Under the pieces are notes generated by a model. It was given only the letters and a program-made list of their open reading frames with translations, searched no databases and was not told the DNA's origin. Positions 1 to 6,694 of a DNA stretch of 9,066 nt are shown here, one piece after another. Source of the stretch: Bacteroidia bacterium (GTDB lineage: Bacteria > Bacteroidota > Bacteroidia > Bacteroidales > CAJPTX01); the NCBI GenBank assembly GCA_905373625.1, contig CAJPTS010000060.1:1-9066 (forward strand), read 5' to 3'. The stretch's first letter is position 1. Every line of letters starts with the position of its first letter. Both the position numbers and the translations under genes were made by a program.

Positions 1-40
1 GATACAAGCTTCGCCCGCCCCGAGAACATAGCATACTCAG

Positions 41-63
41 TTTGTTGATATTGCCTATCTTTG
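41..63 (+). promoter_or_regulatory. Candidate Bacteroidetes-type promoter for tRNA-Arg
   Basis: TATCTTTG at 56-63 matches the Bacteroidetes -7 consensus TAnnTTTG exactly and is followed by CA, as is common. Transcription would begin near position 70, about 30 bases before the tRNA. A TTTG occurs at 41-44, but it lies only 11 bases upstream of the -7 box, closer than the roughly 19-21 bases usual for the -33 element, so the upstream half is uncertain. Confidence 0.5.
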
Positions 64-100
64 CACTCAGTTCAAGAGTCTTCTTGACTAAGGTGAGCGA

Positions 101-174
101 GGTCCAGTAGCTCAGTTGGATAGAGCAACAGCCTTCTAAGCTGTGGGTCGTGGGTTCGAATCCCGCCTGGATCA
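101..174 (+). tRNA. tRNA-Arg (anticodon TCT)
   Basis: A complete cloverleaf can be folded by eye. The acceptor stem is 101-107 with 167-173 (one G-U pair), the D stem 110-113 with 123-126, the anticodon stem 128-132 with 140-144, and the T stem 150-154 with 162-166 around the loop TTCGAAT. The anticodon loop CTTCTAA places TCT at 135-137, which reads AGA arginine codons. The discriminator base is A174. No CCA is encoded, so it must be added after transcription. No terminator is evident between this gene and the following coding region about 80 bases downstream, so read-through is possible. Confidence 0.95.
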
Positions 175-257
175 CTTAAATAATAATCTATTTAACCTAA
201 TCGCCTAATTCTAATTACTTACGATAGCCTAAATCTTGTAATAAAAGGCAGAGTGTG

Positions 258-875
258 ATGAAGCGCTTCTATAAATTTTTGCCACTTCTGCTCATCTCCT
301 TGTTGCACGTGACTACTGCGCGTGTTGCACAAGCACAAACAATACCACTGACAGAGGGCGGTTATCTTGTAAAAGGCTATCAGATACCTGGCGATACAAT
401 CCCCTACACACCTATTCGTGAGGTGGTAATCTTCCGTCAACGGATATTCAAAAACAAGCGCGATTACGAGGCCTACTGGAAACTGGTTCGCAATTTTAAG
501 AAAGTATACCCCTATGCCCTCGTCGCACGAAAGAAGTTTAAAGAAATAGACTCCGTTTGTGCAACAATGAATTCAGACTTTTCCCGTCGCCGCTACATTG
601 CAAAGGTGCAGCGCGAATTGAGTAAAGAGTTCGAAGAGCAACTCAAGGAACTAACCTTCTCACAGGGCAGACTTTTATTCAAGCTAATAGACCGAGAAAC
701 GGGGCGCACAACGTACGAAATAATCCGAGAATTCCGAGGCACGCTTACCGCAATGTTTTGGCAAGGCGTTGCCACCCTTTTCAGCTCAGACCTTAAGAGT
801 AAATTTGATAATGAGAGCGAGGAGAACAAAATCATCAACGAGCTCATTATCCAATATGAACATGGTCAATTATAA
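258..875 (+). CDS. Exported DUF4294 family protein
   Basis: This encodes about 205 residues and matches, by eye, the DUF4294 family of Bacteroidetes, whose function is unknown. Residues 1-26 look like a Sec signal peptide: K2 and R3, a hydrophobic core at about 8-17, and an Ala-Gln-Ala site at 24-26. The exported product is therefore probably periplasmic. The family core follows, with the segment around VRNFKKVYPYALVARKKF and a basic, helical middle part rich in Lys, Arg and Glu. No catalytic motif is visible. I chose ATG at 258; an in-frame GTG directly before it at 255 would add one residue. The ribosome binding site is weak (AAAAGGCAGAG upstream). The gene lies alone on this strand behind tRNA-Arg and faces the minus-strand oxidoreductase genes across a shared hairpin. 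Confidence 0.85.
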   Translation: MKRFYKFLPLLLISLLHVTTARVAQAQTIPLTEGGYLVKGYQIPGDTIPYTPIREVVIFRQRIFKNKRDYEAYWKLVRNFKKVYPYALVARKKFKEIDSVCATMNSDFSRRRYIAKVQRELSKEFEEQLKELTFSQGRLLFKLIDRETGRTTYEIIREFRGTLTAMFWQGVATLFSSDLKSKFDNESEENKIINELIIQYEHGQL

Positions 876-894
876 TCTGTGCTTTCTTGGGCAT

Positions 895-918
895 AAAAAA
901 AGCGCCCTTGCGGGCGCT
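895..918. terminator. Intrinsic terminator between convergent genes
   Basis: The perfect 7-bp stem AGCGCCC/GGGCGCT (901-907 with 912-918) has a TTGC loop. Six A residues at 895-900 precede it on the plus strand, so on the minus strand the hairpin is followed by a run of T, a good rho-independent terminator for the oxidoreductase operon. On the plus strand the following bases are CTTTGC, a poor U-tract, so termination of the DUF4294 transcript here would be weaker. Confidence 0.85.
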
Positions 919-941
919 CTTTGCAAACTAAAAAGCAACTT

Positions 942-1487
942 TTAGCTTATCTTCTCCAAAATCTCCATACCACGACGAATCGCTTGTTCGTTCATGGGGA
1001 TTAAATTGTGATGGCGCTCTGGCAAAGACTTTTGCAAACCCTTTACAACATTTTCCATTTCAACAATCGGCTTCACCTTCAAGAACGCGCCGAGGACAAT
1101 CATATTGAAAGTCTTAGAATTGTTCATAGCCGTAGCTTCGTCAGTAGCTTTTACGGAGTAAATAGCTATATCCTTACGCGTTGGAGGATTCGAGATCCCA
1201 TTGGGGTCAAAAATCAGTGTACCACCTGGCTTTACGCGTGATTCAAACTTATCTAAAGACTGCTGATTGAGTACTATCACCGTGTCAAATTCCTGGATCA
1301 CAGGCGAACTGATACGCGAGTCACTCAAAATTACCGTCACGTTAGCCGTACCACCACGCATTTCTGGACCATAACTAGGCATCCAAGCCACCTCTTGTCC
1401 CTGCATAATCCCTGAGTAGGCCAAAATCTTACCCATGGAGAGTACCCCTTGACCTCCGAAACCTGCTATAATAATCTCTTCTGTCAT
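942..1487 (-). CDS. 2-oxoacid:ferredoxin oxidoreductase, gamma subunit (KorC/VorC type)
   Basis: This is the gamma subunit of a four-subunit 2-oxoacid:ferredoxin oxidoreductase, the part that corresponds to domain III of single-chain pyruvate:ferredoxin oxidoreductases. The complex is cytoplasmic and converts a 2-oxoacid plus CoA to an acyl-CoA, CO2 and reduced ferredoxin. At 181 residues it has the normal length for a stand-alone gamma chain. The N-terminal glycine-rich motif GFGGQGV (residues 9-15) and the PSYGPEMRGGTAN segment (about 38-50) are typical. The ATG at 1487 is fixed by a near-perfect Shine-Dalgarno sequence upstream. It is the last gene of its operon, 22 bases after the beta subunit, and the terminator at 895-918 follows. 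The family is certain; the substrate (2-oxoglutarate or branched-chain 2-oxoacids) cannot be told from this subunit. Confidence 0.92.
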   Translation of the reverse strand: MTEEIIIAGFGGQGVLSMGKILAYSGIMQGQEVAWMPSYGPEMRGGTANVTVILSDSRISSPVIQEFDTVIVLNQQSLDKFESRVKPGGTLIFDPNGISNPPTRKDIAIYSVKATDEATAMNNSKTFNMIVLGAFLKVKPIVEMENVVKGLQKSLPERHHNLIPMNEQAIRRGMEILEKIS

Positions 1488-1494
1488 CTTTATA

Positions 1495-1503
1495 TCACCT
1501 CCT
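1495..1503 (-). promoter_or_regulatory. Strong Shine-Dalgarno site of the gamma subunit gene
   Basis: On the minus strand the bases read AGGAGGTGA, fully complementary to the usual 16S rRNA 3' end, with ten bases between AGGAGG and the ATG at 1487. This fixes the start codon. Such a strong site is unusual for Bacteroidetes, which generally initiate with little Shine-Dalgarno pairing. Confidence 0.85.
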
Positions 1504-1509
1504 AAGGGT

Positions 1510-2271
1510 TTAATTATCCTTCAATGTGCCAGGTTTGTAAATGGGGAAGAGGTTCTGAACCATCCACTCATTTGCCTGTACTGGGGTCATTTTCCAGCCC
1601 GAATTACACGTGGAGACAACTTCGATAAATGAAGTCCCCTTCTTTGCCTTGGTATTTTCAAACCCTTTATGAATAGCCTTACGTAATTTCGCTATTGCGG
1701 CAGGCGTGTGCGCAGAATGACGCGCTACAAAACAAGTACCAGGCAACTGTGCAATTAACTCTGTAATGATAAGAGGTGCACCGACCATCTTAACATCGCG
1801 TCCAAAAGGACTAGTCGCGGTCTTCATGTCTGGTAGTGTCGTGGGCGCCATCTGTCCCCCCGTCATACCATAAATGGCGTTGTTAATGAAAATCACCAAC
1901 ATATTCTCGCCACGATTACATGCATGAATAATTTCCGCCGTACCAATAGATGCTAAGTCTCCGTCACCTTGGTAAGCAAAAACTATCTTGTCGGGTCTAA
2001 GACGCGAGATAGCGGTGGCAAGTGCTGGTGCACGCCCGTGTGCAGCCTCTTGCCAGTCAATATCAATATAATTATAGGCTAATACGGCACACCCTACAGG
2101 GCTCACACCTATCACATCTTCCTGAATACCCGTCGCTTCAATCTCCTCGGCGATCAATTTATGTACTACGCCGTGCGTACAGCCAGGGCAATAGTGCATG
2201 ACATTGTCTGTGAGTAGCTTCGAGCGCGAGTAGACCTTCTGTCCGAGTTGTTTTATCTCTGCTGCATTCAT
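1510..2271 (-). CDS. korB: 2-oxoacid:ferredoxin oxidoreductase, beta subunit (TPP-binding)
   Basis: This is the thiamine pyrophosphate-binding beta subunit of the oxidoreductase, which carries out decarboxylation of the 2-oxoacid. Its 253 residues contain the family landmarks. CPGCTHG (residues 28-34) supplies cysteines used in the proximal iron-sulfur site of this enzyme class. The TPP/Mg motif starts with GDGD (102-105) and ends with the Asn pair at 130-131, followed by YGMTGGQ (134-140). The ATG at 2271 is preceded by AGGAG at 2283-2287 with an 11-base spacer. This lies just after the stop codon of the alpha gene, so the two are tightly linked and perhaps translationally coupled. The beta subunit is usually annotated as 2-oxoglutarate oxidoreductase beta (KorB) in Bacteroidales, but related chains serve branched-chain 2-oxoacids. 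Confidence 0.92.
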   Translation of the reverse strand: MNAAEIKQLGQKVYSRSKLLTDNVMHYCPGCTHGVVHKLIAEEIEATGIQEDVIGVSPVGCAVLAYNYIDIDWQEAAHGRAPALATAISRLRPDKIVFAYQGDGDLASIGTAEIIHACNRGENMLVIFINNAIYGMTGGQMAPTTLPDMKTATSPFGRDVKMVGAPLIITELIAQLPGTCFVARHSAHTPAAIAKLRKAIHKGFENTKAKKGTSFIEVVSTCNSGWKMTPVQANEWMVQNLFPIYKPGTLKDN

Positions 2272-2288
2272 TGTTTAGCTATCTCCTA

Positions 2289-3371
2289 CTATTGCTTCAT
2301 AAAATTTTTCAATGCCTCGAGTACTTCATTCGGGCTCGGGATCATCCCACCAAAACGTCCGAAGTGTACTACGGGGACTTTACCGTTTACTGCGAGCTTA
2401 ACATCTTCTACCATCTGACCAGCGCTCATCTCTACAGACATAAAGCCCTTAACATGCGTCAGATGCTTTTGGATGACTTTGACGGGGAAGGGGAAGAGTG
2501 TTATCGGGCGAATAAGTCCCACTTTAAGACCCGCTTCACGTGCTAAGTCAACCGTTTTCTGACATATACGGCTGGACGATCCATAAGCTACAAGGATATA
2601 ATCGGCATCGTCCGTCTGGAACTCTTCGTAACGAACTTCGTTTTCCTCGATGGTACGGTACTTAGCTTGCAATTTATGATTGAACTTTTCCTGACGTCCC
2701 GAGTCTAACTCCAACGAAGTAATAACATTGCGACCACGCGTTTTCGGTTTACCCGTAGTAGCCCAGTCACCGTATTTTTGCGCGATCTCTTCGTCGGTAA
2801 GTCGTGGCTGATAGTCGGCGAGTTTAACCTTTTCCATCATCTGCCCGATAACGCCATCGCAGAGCATCATGACAGGCGTACGATACTTAAATGCGAGTTC
2901 GAAGCTCAGGAATACGAAATCGTGCATATCTTGTACGGAGGCAGGTGCTAATACAATCATGTGATAGTCGCCGTGCCCTCCCCCTTTAACTGCTTGGAAA
3001 TAGTCACTCTGCGATGGTTGGATAGTTCCCAAACCTGGACCGCCACGCATGACATTAACAATGAGACAAGGTAATTCCGCCCCTGCTATATATGTGATCC
3101 CTTCCTGCTTCAGACTTATACCTGGGCTAGAAGAAGAGGTCATAACCTTTTTTCCGCAAGCCGCACCGCCGTATACCATATTGATGGCAGCGACCTCGCT
3201 TTCAGCCTGTAGGACAACCATTCCCGTCTCTTTCCATGGCTGACGCAATTCCAACGTCTCTAGGACTTCCGACTGGGGCGTAATAGGATACCCGAAGTAA
3301 CCGTCGCAACCACACCGGATGGCAGCTTCAGCAATTACTTCGTTTCCTTTCATGAGCGTATATTCTGACAT
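2289..3371 (-). CDS. vorB: 2-oxoacid:ferredoxin oxidoreductase, alpha subunit (VorB type)
   Basis: This is the alpha subunit, about 360 residues, of the type annotated as 3-methyl-2-oxobutanoate dehydrogenase subunit VorB or as KorA. It combines the TPP pyrimidine-binding domain with the C-terminal domain II of pyruvate:ferredoxin oxidoreductase. It shows FGYPITPQSE (about 26-35), QAESE (55-59) with a Glu expected to contact TPP, SSPGISLKQEG (81-91) and MRGGPGLGT (108-116). It lacks the fused gamma domain found in the roughly 600-residue KorA of many Bacteroidetes, in line with the separate gamma gene downstream. I chose ATG at 3371 rather than the in-frame GTG at 3377, because AGGAG at 3380-3384 is eight bases from the ATG but only two from the GTG. 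The gene follows the ferredoxin subunit by 37 bases. The physiological substrate is undecided. Confidence 0.92.
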   Translation of the reverse strand: MSEYTLMKGNEVIAEAAIRCGCDGYFGYPITPQSEVLETLELRQPWKETGMVVLQAESEVAAINMVYGGAACGKKVMTSSSSPGISLKQEGITYIAGAELPCLIVNVMRGGPGLGTIQPSQSDYFQAVKGGGHGDYHMIVLAPASVQDMHDFVFLSFELAFKYRTPVMMLCDGVIGQMMEKVKLADYQPRLTDEEIAQKYGDWATTGKPKTRGRNVITSLELDSGRQEKFNHKLQAKYRTIEENEVRYEEFQTDDADYILVAYGSSSRICQKTVDLAREAGLKVGLIRPITLFPFPVKVIQKHLTHVKGFMSVEMSAGQMVEDVKLAVNGKVPVVHFGRFGGMIPSPNEVLEALKNFMKQ

Positions 3372-3379
3372 TGTCACAA

Positions 3380-3384
3380 CTCCT
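3380..3384 (-). promoter_or_regulatory. Shine-Dalgarno site deciding the alpha-subunit start
   Basis: AGGAG on the minus strand lies eight bases before ATG 3371 and two before GTG 3377, which favours the ATG as the initiation codon. Confidence 0.7.
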
Positions 3385-3408
3385 TTCCTACCTAATTATA
3401 CATTTCGG

Positions 3409-3636
3409 CTACGACACTTTTGCGCGCCATACCTCGATCACACTATCTGGGCATACTTGAGCACAACTCTCACAACCGATGCAATCGTCTGGGCGAGCCA
3501 TGTAACTGAAATGATACCCTTTTGAATTCACTTCATGTGCCATTTCCAGTACCTTCGTGGGACACGCCACAACGCAAAGTACACAGCCTTTGCAGTGCTC
3601 GGTATCGACCTCTATCGTACCTACCATTTTTGCCAT
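3409..3636 (-). CDS. 2-oxoacid:ferredoxin oxidoreductase, delta subunit (2[4Fe-4S] ferredoxin)
   Basis: This small 75-residue ferredoxin-like delta subunit passes electrons from the catalytic subunits to soluble ferredoxin. It carries two complete CxxCxxCxxxCP motifs: Cys15, 18, 21 and 25, and Cys52, 55, 58 and 62, enough for two [4Fe-4S] clusters. No transmembrane or signal sequence is seen, so it is cytoplasmic. The ATG at 3636 has a strong Shine-Dalgarno site seven bases upstream; an internal Met4 is a less likely start. It is the first oxidoreductase gene, 61 bases after the aminotransferase stop and 37 bases before the alpha subunit. A free-standing ferredoxin is possible, but position and length fit the KorD/VorD subunit. 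Confidence 0.92.
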   Translation of the reverse strand: MAKMVGTIEVDTEHCKGCVLCVVACPTKVLEMAHEVNSKGYHFSYMARPDDCIGCESCAQVCPDSVIEVWRAKVS

Positions 3637-3642
3637 TACTCT

Positions 3643-3649
3643 ACCTCCT
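3643..3649 (-). promoter_or_regulatory. Strong Shine-Dalgarno site of the ferredoxin subunit gene
   Basis: AGGAGGT on the minus strand, with AGGAGG seven bases before the ATG at 3636, fixes that start. It is the second near-perfect site in this operon. Confidence 0.8.
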
Positions 3650-3697
3650 TATCTTATCTTAAACAACTGTGTTTTCACTATTGATAAACTCAGTTAC

Positions 3698-5058
3698 TTA
3701 TTTTGCATTCAAAATCGTACTAACCGTCTTATCGAACTGTGCCAATCGTCCGCCGAGTTCGGCTAACTGTTTGTCAGTAATCTGCGATACACAAGCCCGC
3801 AATCCCTCGGAGTGCTCACTCCCTGTACTACCGAGCGAAATGGCACTTATACCAAAACATAACAAATGGTGCAACAAGCCGTTGCCATCTAGCCCTGGGT
3901 AACTCACCGTAAAATAAAAGCCGTCAGCAAGGGGCAAATCACCATCAGCGTCATAGACTAATTGAAAGCCGTGCGCTTGGAACTCCGCTTTCATTATTTT
4001 AGCCCTACGCCCATACTCGCGCACATCAGCCACAAAATTGTAACGTCCCTCATTAGCCGCTTTTAGGAGTGCAGCAAAGCCGTACTGCACACTTGCAGCC
4101 ACGCCAGAAGACAAACCATACAACGCCCCATAAACCAACGCTCGTCCGACCTTGCTACTAGGGAAACAACTTGTAAGATCTGGATACTCTTTCACAAAAA
4201 GCTCGTTGTTGACAACAATACAACCGATACGCTGACCTGCATAACTAAATGCTTTTGAGCTAGAGATCAGCATAATCCAATTATTTGTATACTGCGCTAC
4301 GCTTGCTTGGTAGGGGGGGACACCTGGGTGCGAAAGATCCTTTCTGAAATCCATCGCAAAGTAGGCTAAATCTTCAATTAAAGGCACATCATACTGGTCT
4401 GAAAGACGTGCCAAATCTTTGAGCTCGTCCTCAGTAAGACAAATCCAAGAGGGGTTATTGGGATTCGAATAAAGAATGGCACTCGTACGCCCTTTTTTTA
4501 AGTAGCTCTCTATCTTTTCTGCCAGTTTTTTCCCTCGAAAACCATACGCATCAAAGGTATCGTACTCCATCCCGAGAAGTTTAAGCTGCGATTTTTGTAC
4601 AGGAAACCCCGGATCAATAAACAAAATACGATCACGTCCCTTCTTCAGACGATTAACTAGGAGAAAAGCCGCCATCCCGCCTTGCATAGATCCCACGCAA
4701 GGTAAGCAACACTCTGGCGCAACGTCTATTCCGACGAAATTTTTAACAAAATGCGCCATCTCCTCTTTCAGCTCAGGAATACCTTCCACAGGAGGATACT
4801 TCCTTGCCACGCCTTCGTTTAGTGCCTTTATTTCAGCTTCTGCACCAATACGAGACGGCTCAAGACCAGGCACTCCCATCTCCATATGTATGAACTCAAC
4901 GCCAGTCCGCTTTTCAAGGTTATTAGCAACTCTCGGATAGTAGCTTTCGTTAAGTCAGTCACACCAAGCTTTTCCTTTTCCTCAGCAATCACACTCTCGC
5001 TGATCAGAACCGTGTTTTCAGCACTCATACTCCAAAGTTCGCTTACCTTTCTATCCAT
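3698..5058 (-). pseudogene. PLP-dependent class I/II aminotransferase, frameshifted near the N-terminus
   Basis: The two frames together give a fold-type I aminotransferase of about 453 residues, as in Bacteroidales relatives recalled from memory. The first 46 residues (from ATG 5058, MDRKVSELWSMSAENT) are in one frame. From NLEKRTGVEFIH onward the protein continues in another, and a missing base at about 4918-4927 accounts for the shift; restoring one A makes the span exactly 454 codons with the stop. The downstream frame alone would be called as 395 residues from ATG 4885. In reconstructed numbering, the PLP features are SNPNNP (198-203), Asp230 and Tyr233 in EDLAYF, Schiff-base Lys269 in SSSKAFSYAGQRIG, and carboxylate-binding Arg421 in EGLRAC. 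It is the first gene before the oxidoreductase subunits and could make 2-oxoacids by transamination. The substrate is unknown. The shift may be a true mutation or a sequencing error. Confidence 0.8.
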
Positions 5059-5266
5059 TCTCACACTACAATATTAAGCAACATTTCCTCTTTAAGGACG
5101 TCATTTCTTCCTCTAACTTACAGTTTATAACTAGTAAAAGTTACTTTAACCGATAAATAAAACATTACTAGCCTTTTAGATCCTACTACGCACAAAGTAG
5201 AGCTTTGTAAGTTATAACGAAAATAAAGAAAAACATTGAGAAAACGAACTGTTTTTTGACTCGGAC
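5059..5266. other. AT-rich intergenic leader upstream of the aminotransferase operon
   Basis: No coding region is supported here. The stretch must hold the promoter of the leftward aminotransferase-oxidoreductase unit, since a terminator lies behind it. Several inverted repeats are visible: ACAAAG/CTTTGT at 5192-5208 with a 5-base loop, AGTAA/TTACT at 5133-5145, and TAACTTAC (5114-5121) with GTAAGTTA (5207-5214). AGTTTATAAC (5122-5131) is also nearly repeated as AGTTATAAC (5210-5218). The nearest thing to a -7 box on the minus strand is TACTTTG (5193-5199), which is one base short of the TAnnTTTG spacing, so no promoter is called with confidence. Confidence 0.4.
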
Positions 5267-5298
5267 AAAAAAAAGAGCCAGAGCTAATGCTCTGACTC
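5267..5298 (-). terminator. Rho-independent terminator after sucD
   Basis: The stem pairs 5275-5284 with 5289-5298, ten positions with one C/A mismatch, around a TAAT loop. Eight A residues at 5267-5274 give a run of eight T on the minus strand directly after the hairpin. It sits 27 bases past the sucD stop codon and should close the abfT-4hbD-sucD transcript, making the aminotransferase-oxidoreductase genes a separate unit. Confidence 0.88.
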
Positions 5299-5324
5299 CT
5301 ACAAAATATTAGGGACTAATTCGT

Positions 5325-6683
5325 TTATTCAGCCCACAACTCTTCGTCGGTCGGGATGTGTACCTTCGGCGAGAGACGTGCAACACGGGTTGTATTCAAC
5401 AGGTGTTTGTAGGTCAAATTCTCAGAAAGAGTATTATTGCCCCACGTACCGCAACCCAAAGTGTTGGTACAAGCCAAACCGCTAGCCATAGCTCCACCCG
5501 CCGTTGTTGATACAGGCGCATTTACTACGACACGAGATACGGTTAGCCCCATGCCGACCATGCGGATGTGTTCCTCATTGTTAGAGTGTACACCAGCTGA
5601 GTGCCCGTTACCTTCGAAGTGAAGATTGGTGCGTGCAATATCGATAGCCTCTTCAAACTTATCGTAAGGGAAAGCTGCCAATACTGGGCACATTTTTTCC
5701 TTGCTAATAAGGTCAGCTTGTGCCACACCATGCGCTTCTACAACAAGCACACGTGTTCCGTCAGGAACGGTAATACCCGCCTTATCCGCAATAAACTTAA
5801 CACTTTGCCCAACGACATCGCCTGCGATCTTTCCATCTACAAAGAGGGCATTCACCATCTTGTCATGGTCAGCATCTGGTACGATATACGCACCGTTGCT
5901 CTTGAAGGCATCAAGAATCTTTTCACGGTCTTCTTTCGGGTAGATGAAACTCTGTTCGCCCGAGCAGATGATCCCGTTATCAAAGATACGACCTTGGATA
6001 ATGGTAGCAGCAGCCTTATTGTAATCAACTCCGCGATCAATAATAACCTGTACGTTACCCGCACCTACACCATAGGAAGGTTTCCCAGATGAGTATGCCG
6101 ACTTAACCATGGGCATCCCCCCAGTAGCAAGCACAACGTCAACAGCCTTCATCAGCTCTTGGGTCAGCTCAATAGAGGGTTCTTCAATGCACTGTACCAA
6201 GTTCTGCGGTACGCCAAACTTAGCAATCGCCTCGTTTATCAACGCTACAGTGTGCGACGAGCACTTCTTAGAACGTGGATGTGGTGCTACAATGATCGCA
6301 TTCTTCCCCTTCAGCGCGAACATTGTTTTAGACATTGGGGTAACAATTGGGTTCGTCGTGGGAGTAATGGCAGCCACTACACCTACGGGTTTCAGGATAG
6401 TGATCAGATCTGTAACAGGATCTACACTTAGAATCCCCATAGATTGCTTGCCCTTGAGGTCGTACCAAACACCTTTAGACTTCCCCTTGTTCTTTGCAAC
6501 CTTGTCTTCGTACACGCCCATGCGTGTTTCTTCAACGGCTTCTTTTGCCAACATTTCAGCGTTGTCAAACACCACTTTACCGATGGCACGAACCACTTGG
6601 TCTGTACGCTTCTGATCGAAGTCGCGTTCAAATATTGCCTGAGCCTCCCGAGCCTTGGCAATCATTTCTGCTATAGTACTCAC
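5325..6683 (-). CDS. sucD: Succinate-semialdehyde dehydrogenase (CoA-acylating)
   Basis: SucD reduces succinyl-CoA to succinate semialdehyde with NAD(P)H and releases CoA; it is cytoplasmic. The 452-residue protein has the length of the Porphyromonas gingivalis and Clostridium kluyveri enzymes and matches the former, recalled from memory, along its whole length. The aldehyde dehydrogenase landmarks are ITPTTNPIVTPM (about 106-117), APHPRSKKC (133-141), the GVGAGN segment (205-210), and the catalytic Cys240 in DNGIICSGEQ. The start is GTG at 6683: it matches the N-terminus of the P. gingivalis protein to within a residue, whereas the next Met (residue 7) would remove conserved sequence. Only weak ribosome binding (AGAG) is present. 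The gene begins 11 bases after the 4hbD stop, suggesting coupled translation, and is followed by a strong terminator. Confidence 0.95.
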   Translation of the reverse strand: MSTIAEMIAKAREAQAIFERDFDQKRTDQVVRAIGKVVFDNAEMLAKEAVEETRMGVYEDKVAKNKGKSKGVWYDLKGKQSMGILSVDPVTDLITILKPVGVVAAITPTTNPIVTPMSKTMFALKGKNAIIVAPHPRSKKCSSHTVALINEAIAKFGVPQNLVQCIEEPSIELTQELMKAVDVVLATGGMPMVKSAYSSGKPSYGVGAGNVQVIIDRGVDYNKAAATIIQGRIFDNGIICSGEQSFIYPKEDREKILDAFKSNGAYIVPDADHDKMVNALFVDGKIAGDVVGQSVKFIADKAGITVPDGTRVLVVEAHGVAQADLISKEKMCPVLAAFPYDKFEEAIDIARTNLHFEGNGHSAGVHSNNEEHIRMVGMGLTVSRVVVNAPVSTTAGGAMASGLACTNTLGCGTWGNNTLSENLTYKHLLNTTRVARLSPKVHIPTDEELWAE

Positions 6684-6694
6684 TTCTCTACTGT

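Noticed and set aside
1..40. Possible end of another gene at the left edge
   Set aside because: Too short to show a recognisable protein or RNA end on either strand, so nothing is annotated.
101..174. tRNA-Arg as an integration site for a mobile element
   Set aside because: No integrase, no repeat of the tRNA 3' end and no phage or plasmid genes are visible nearby; the downstream genes are ordinary metabolic ones.
3637..3697. Separate promoter for the oxidoreductase genes in the gap after the aminotransferase
   Set aside because: No TAnnTTTG element with a suitably spaced TTTG could be found on the minus strand, and no terminator precedes it; the gap only supports a strong ribosome binding site.
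4900..4930. Programmed -1 ribosomal frameshifting in the aminotransferase
   Set aside because: No X XXY YYZ slippery heptamer occurs in the upstream frame at the junction, and relatives recalled from memory encode the protein in one frame. A one-base deletion or sequencing error is simpler.
5065..5095. TAATATTG as a -7 promoter box just before the aminotransferase start
   Set aside because: It has a mismatch in the key TTTG part, no -33 TTTG at the right distance, and would leave almost no 5' leader.
5601..6615. Long open frames on the plus strand opposite sucD (163 and 168 residues)
   Set aside because: They lie fully antisense to a well-conserved sucD, lack recognisable domains and have cysteine- and serine-rich, low-information translations typical of complementary-strand shadows.
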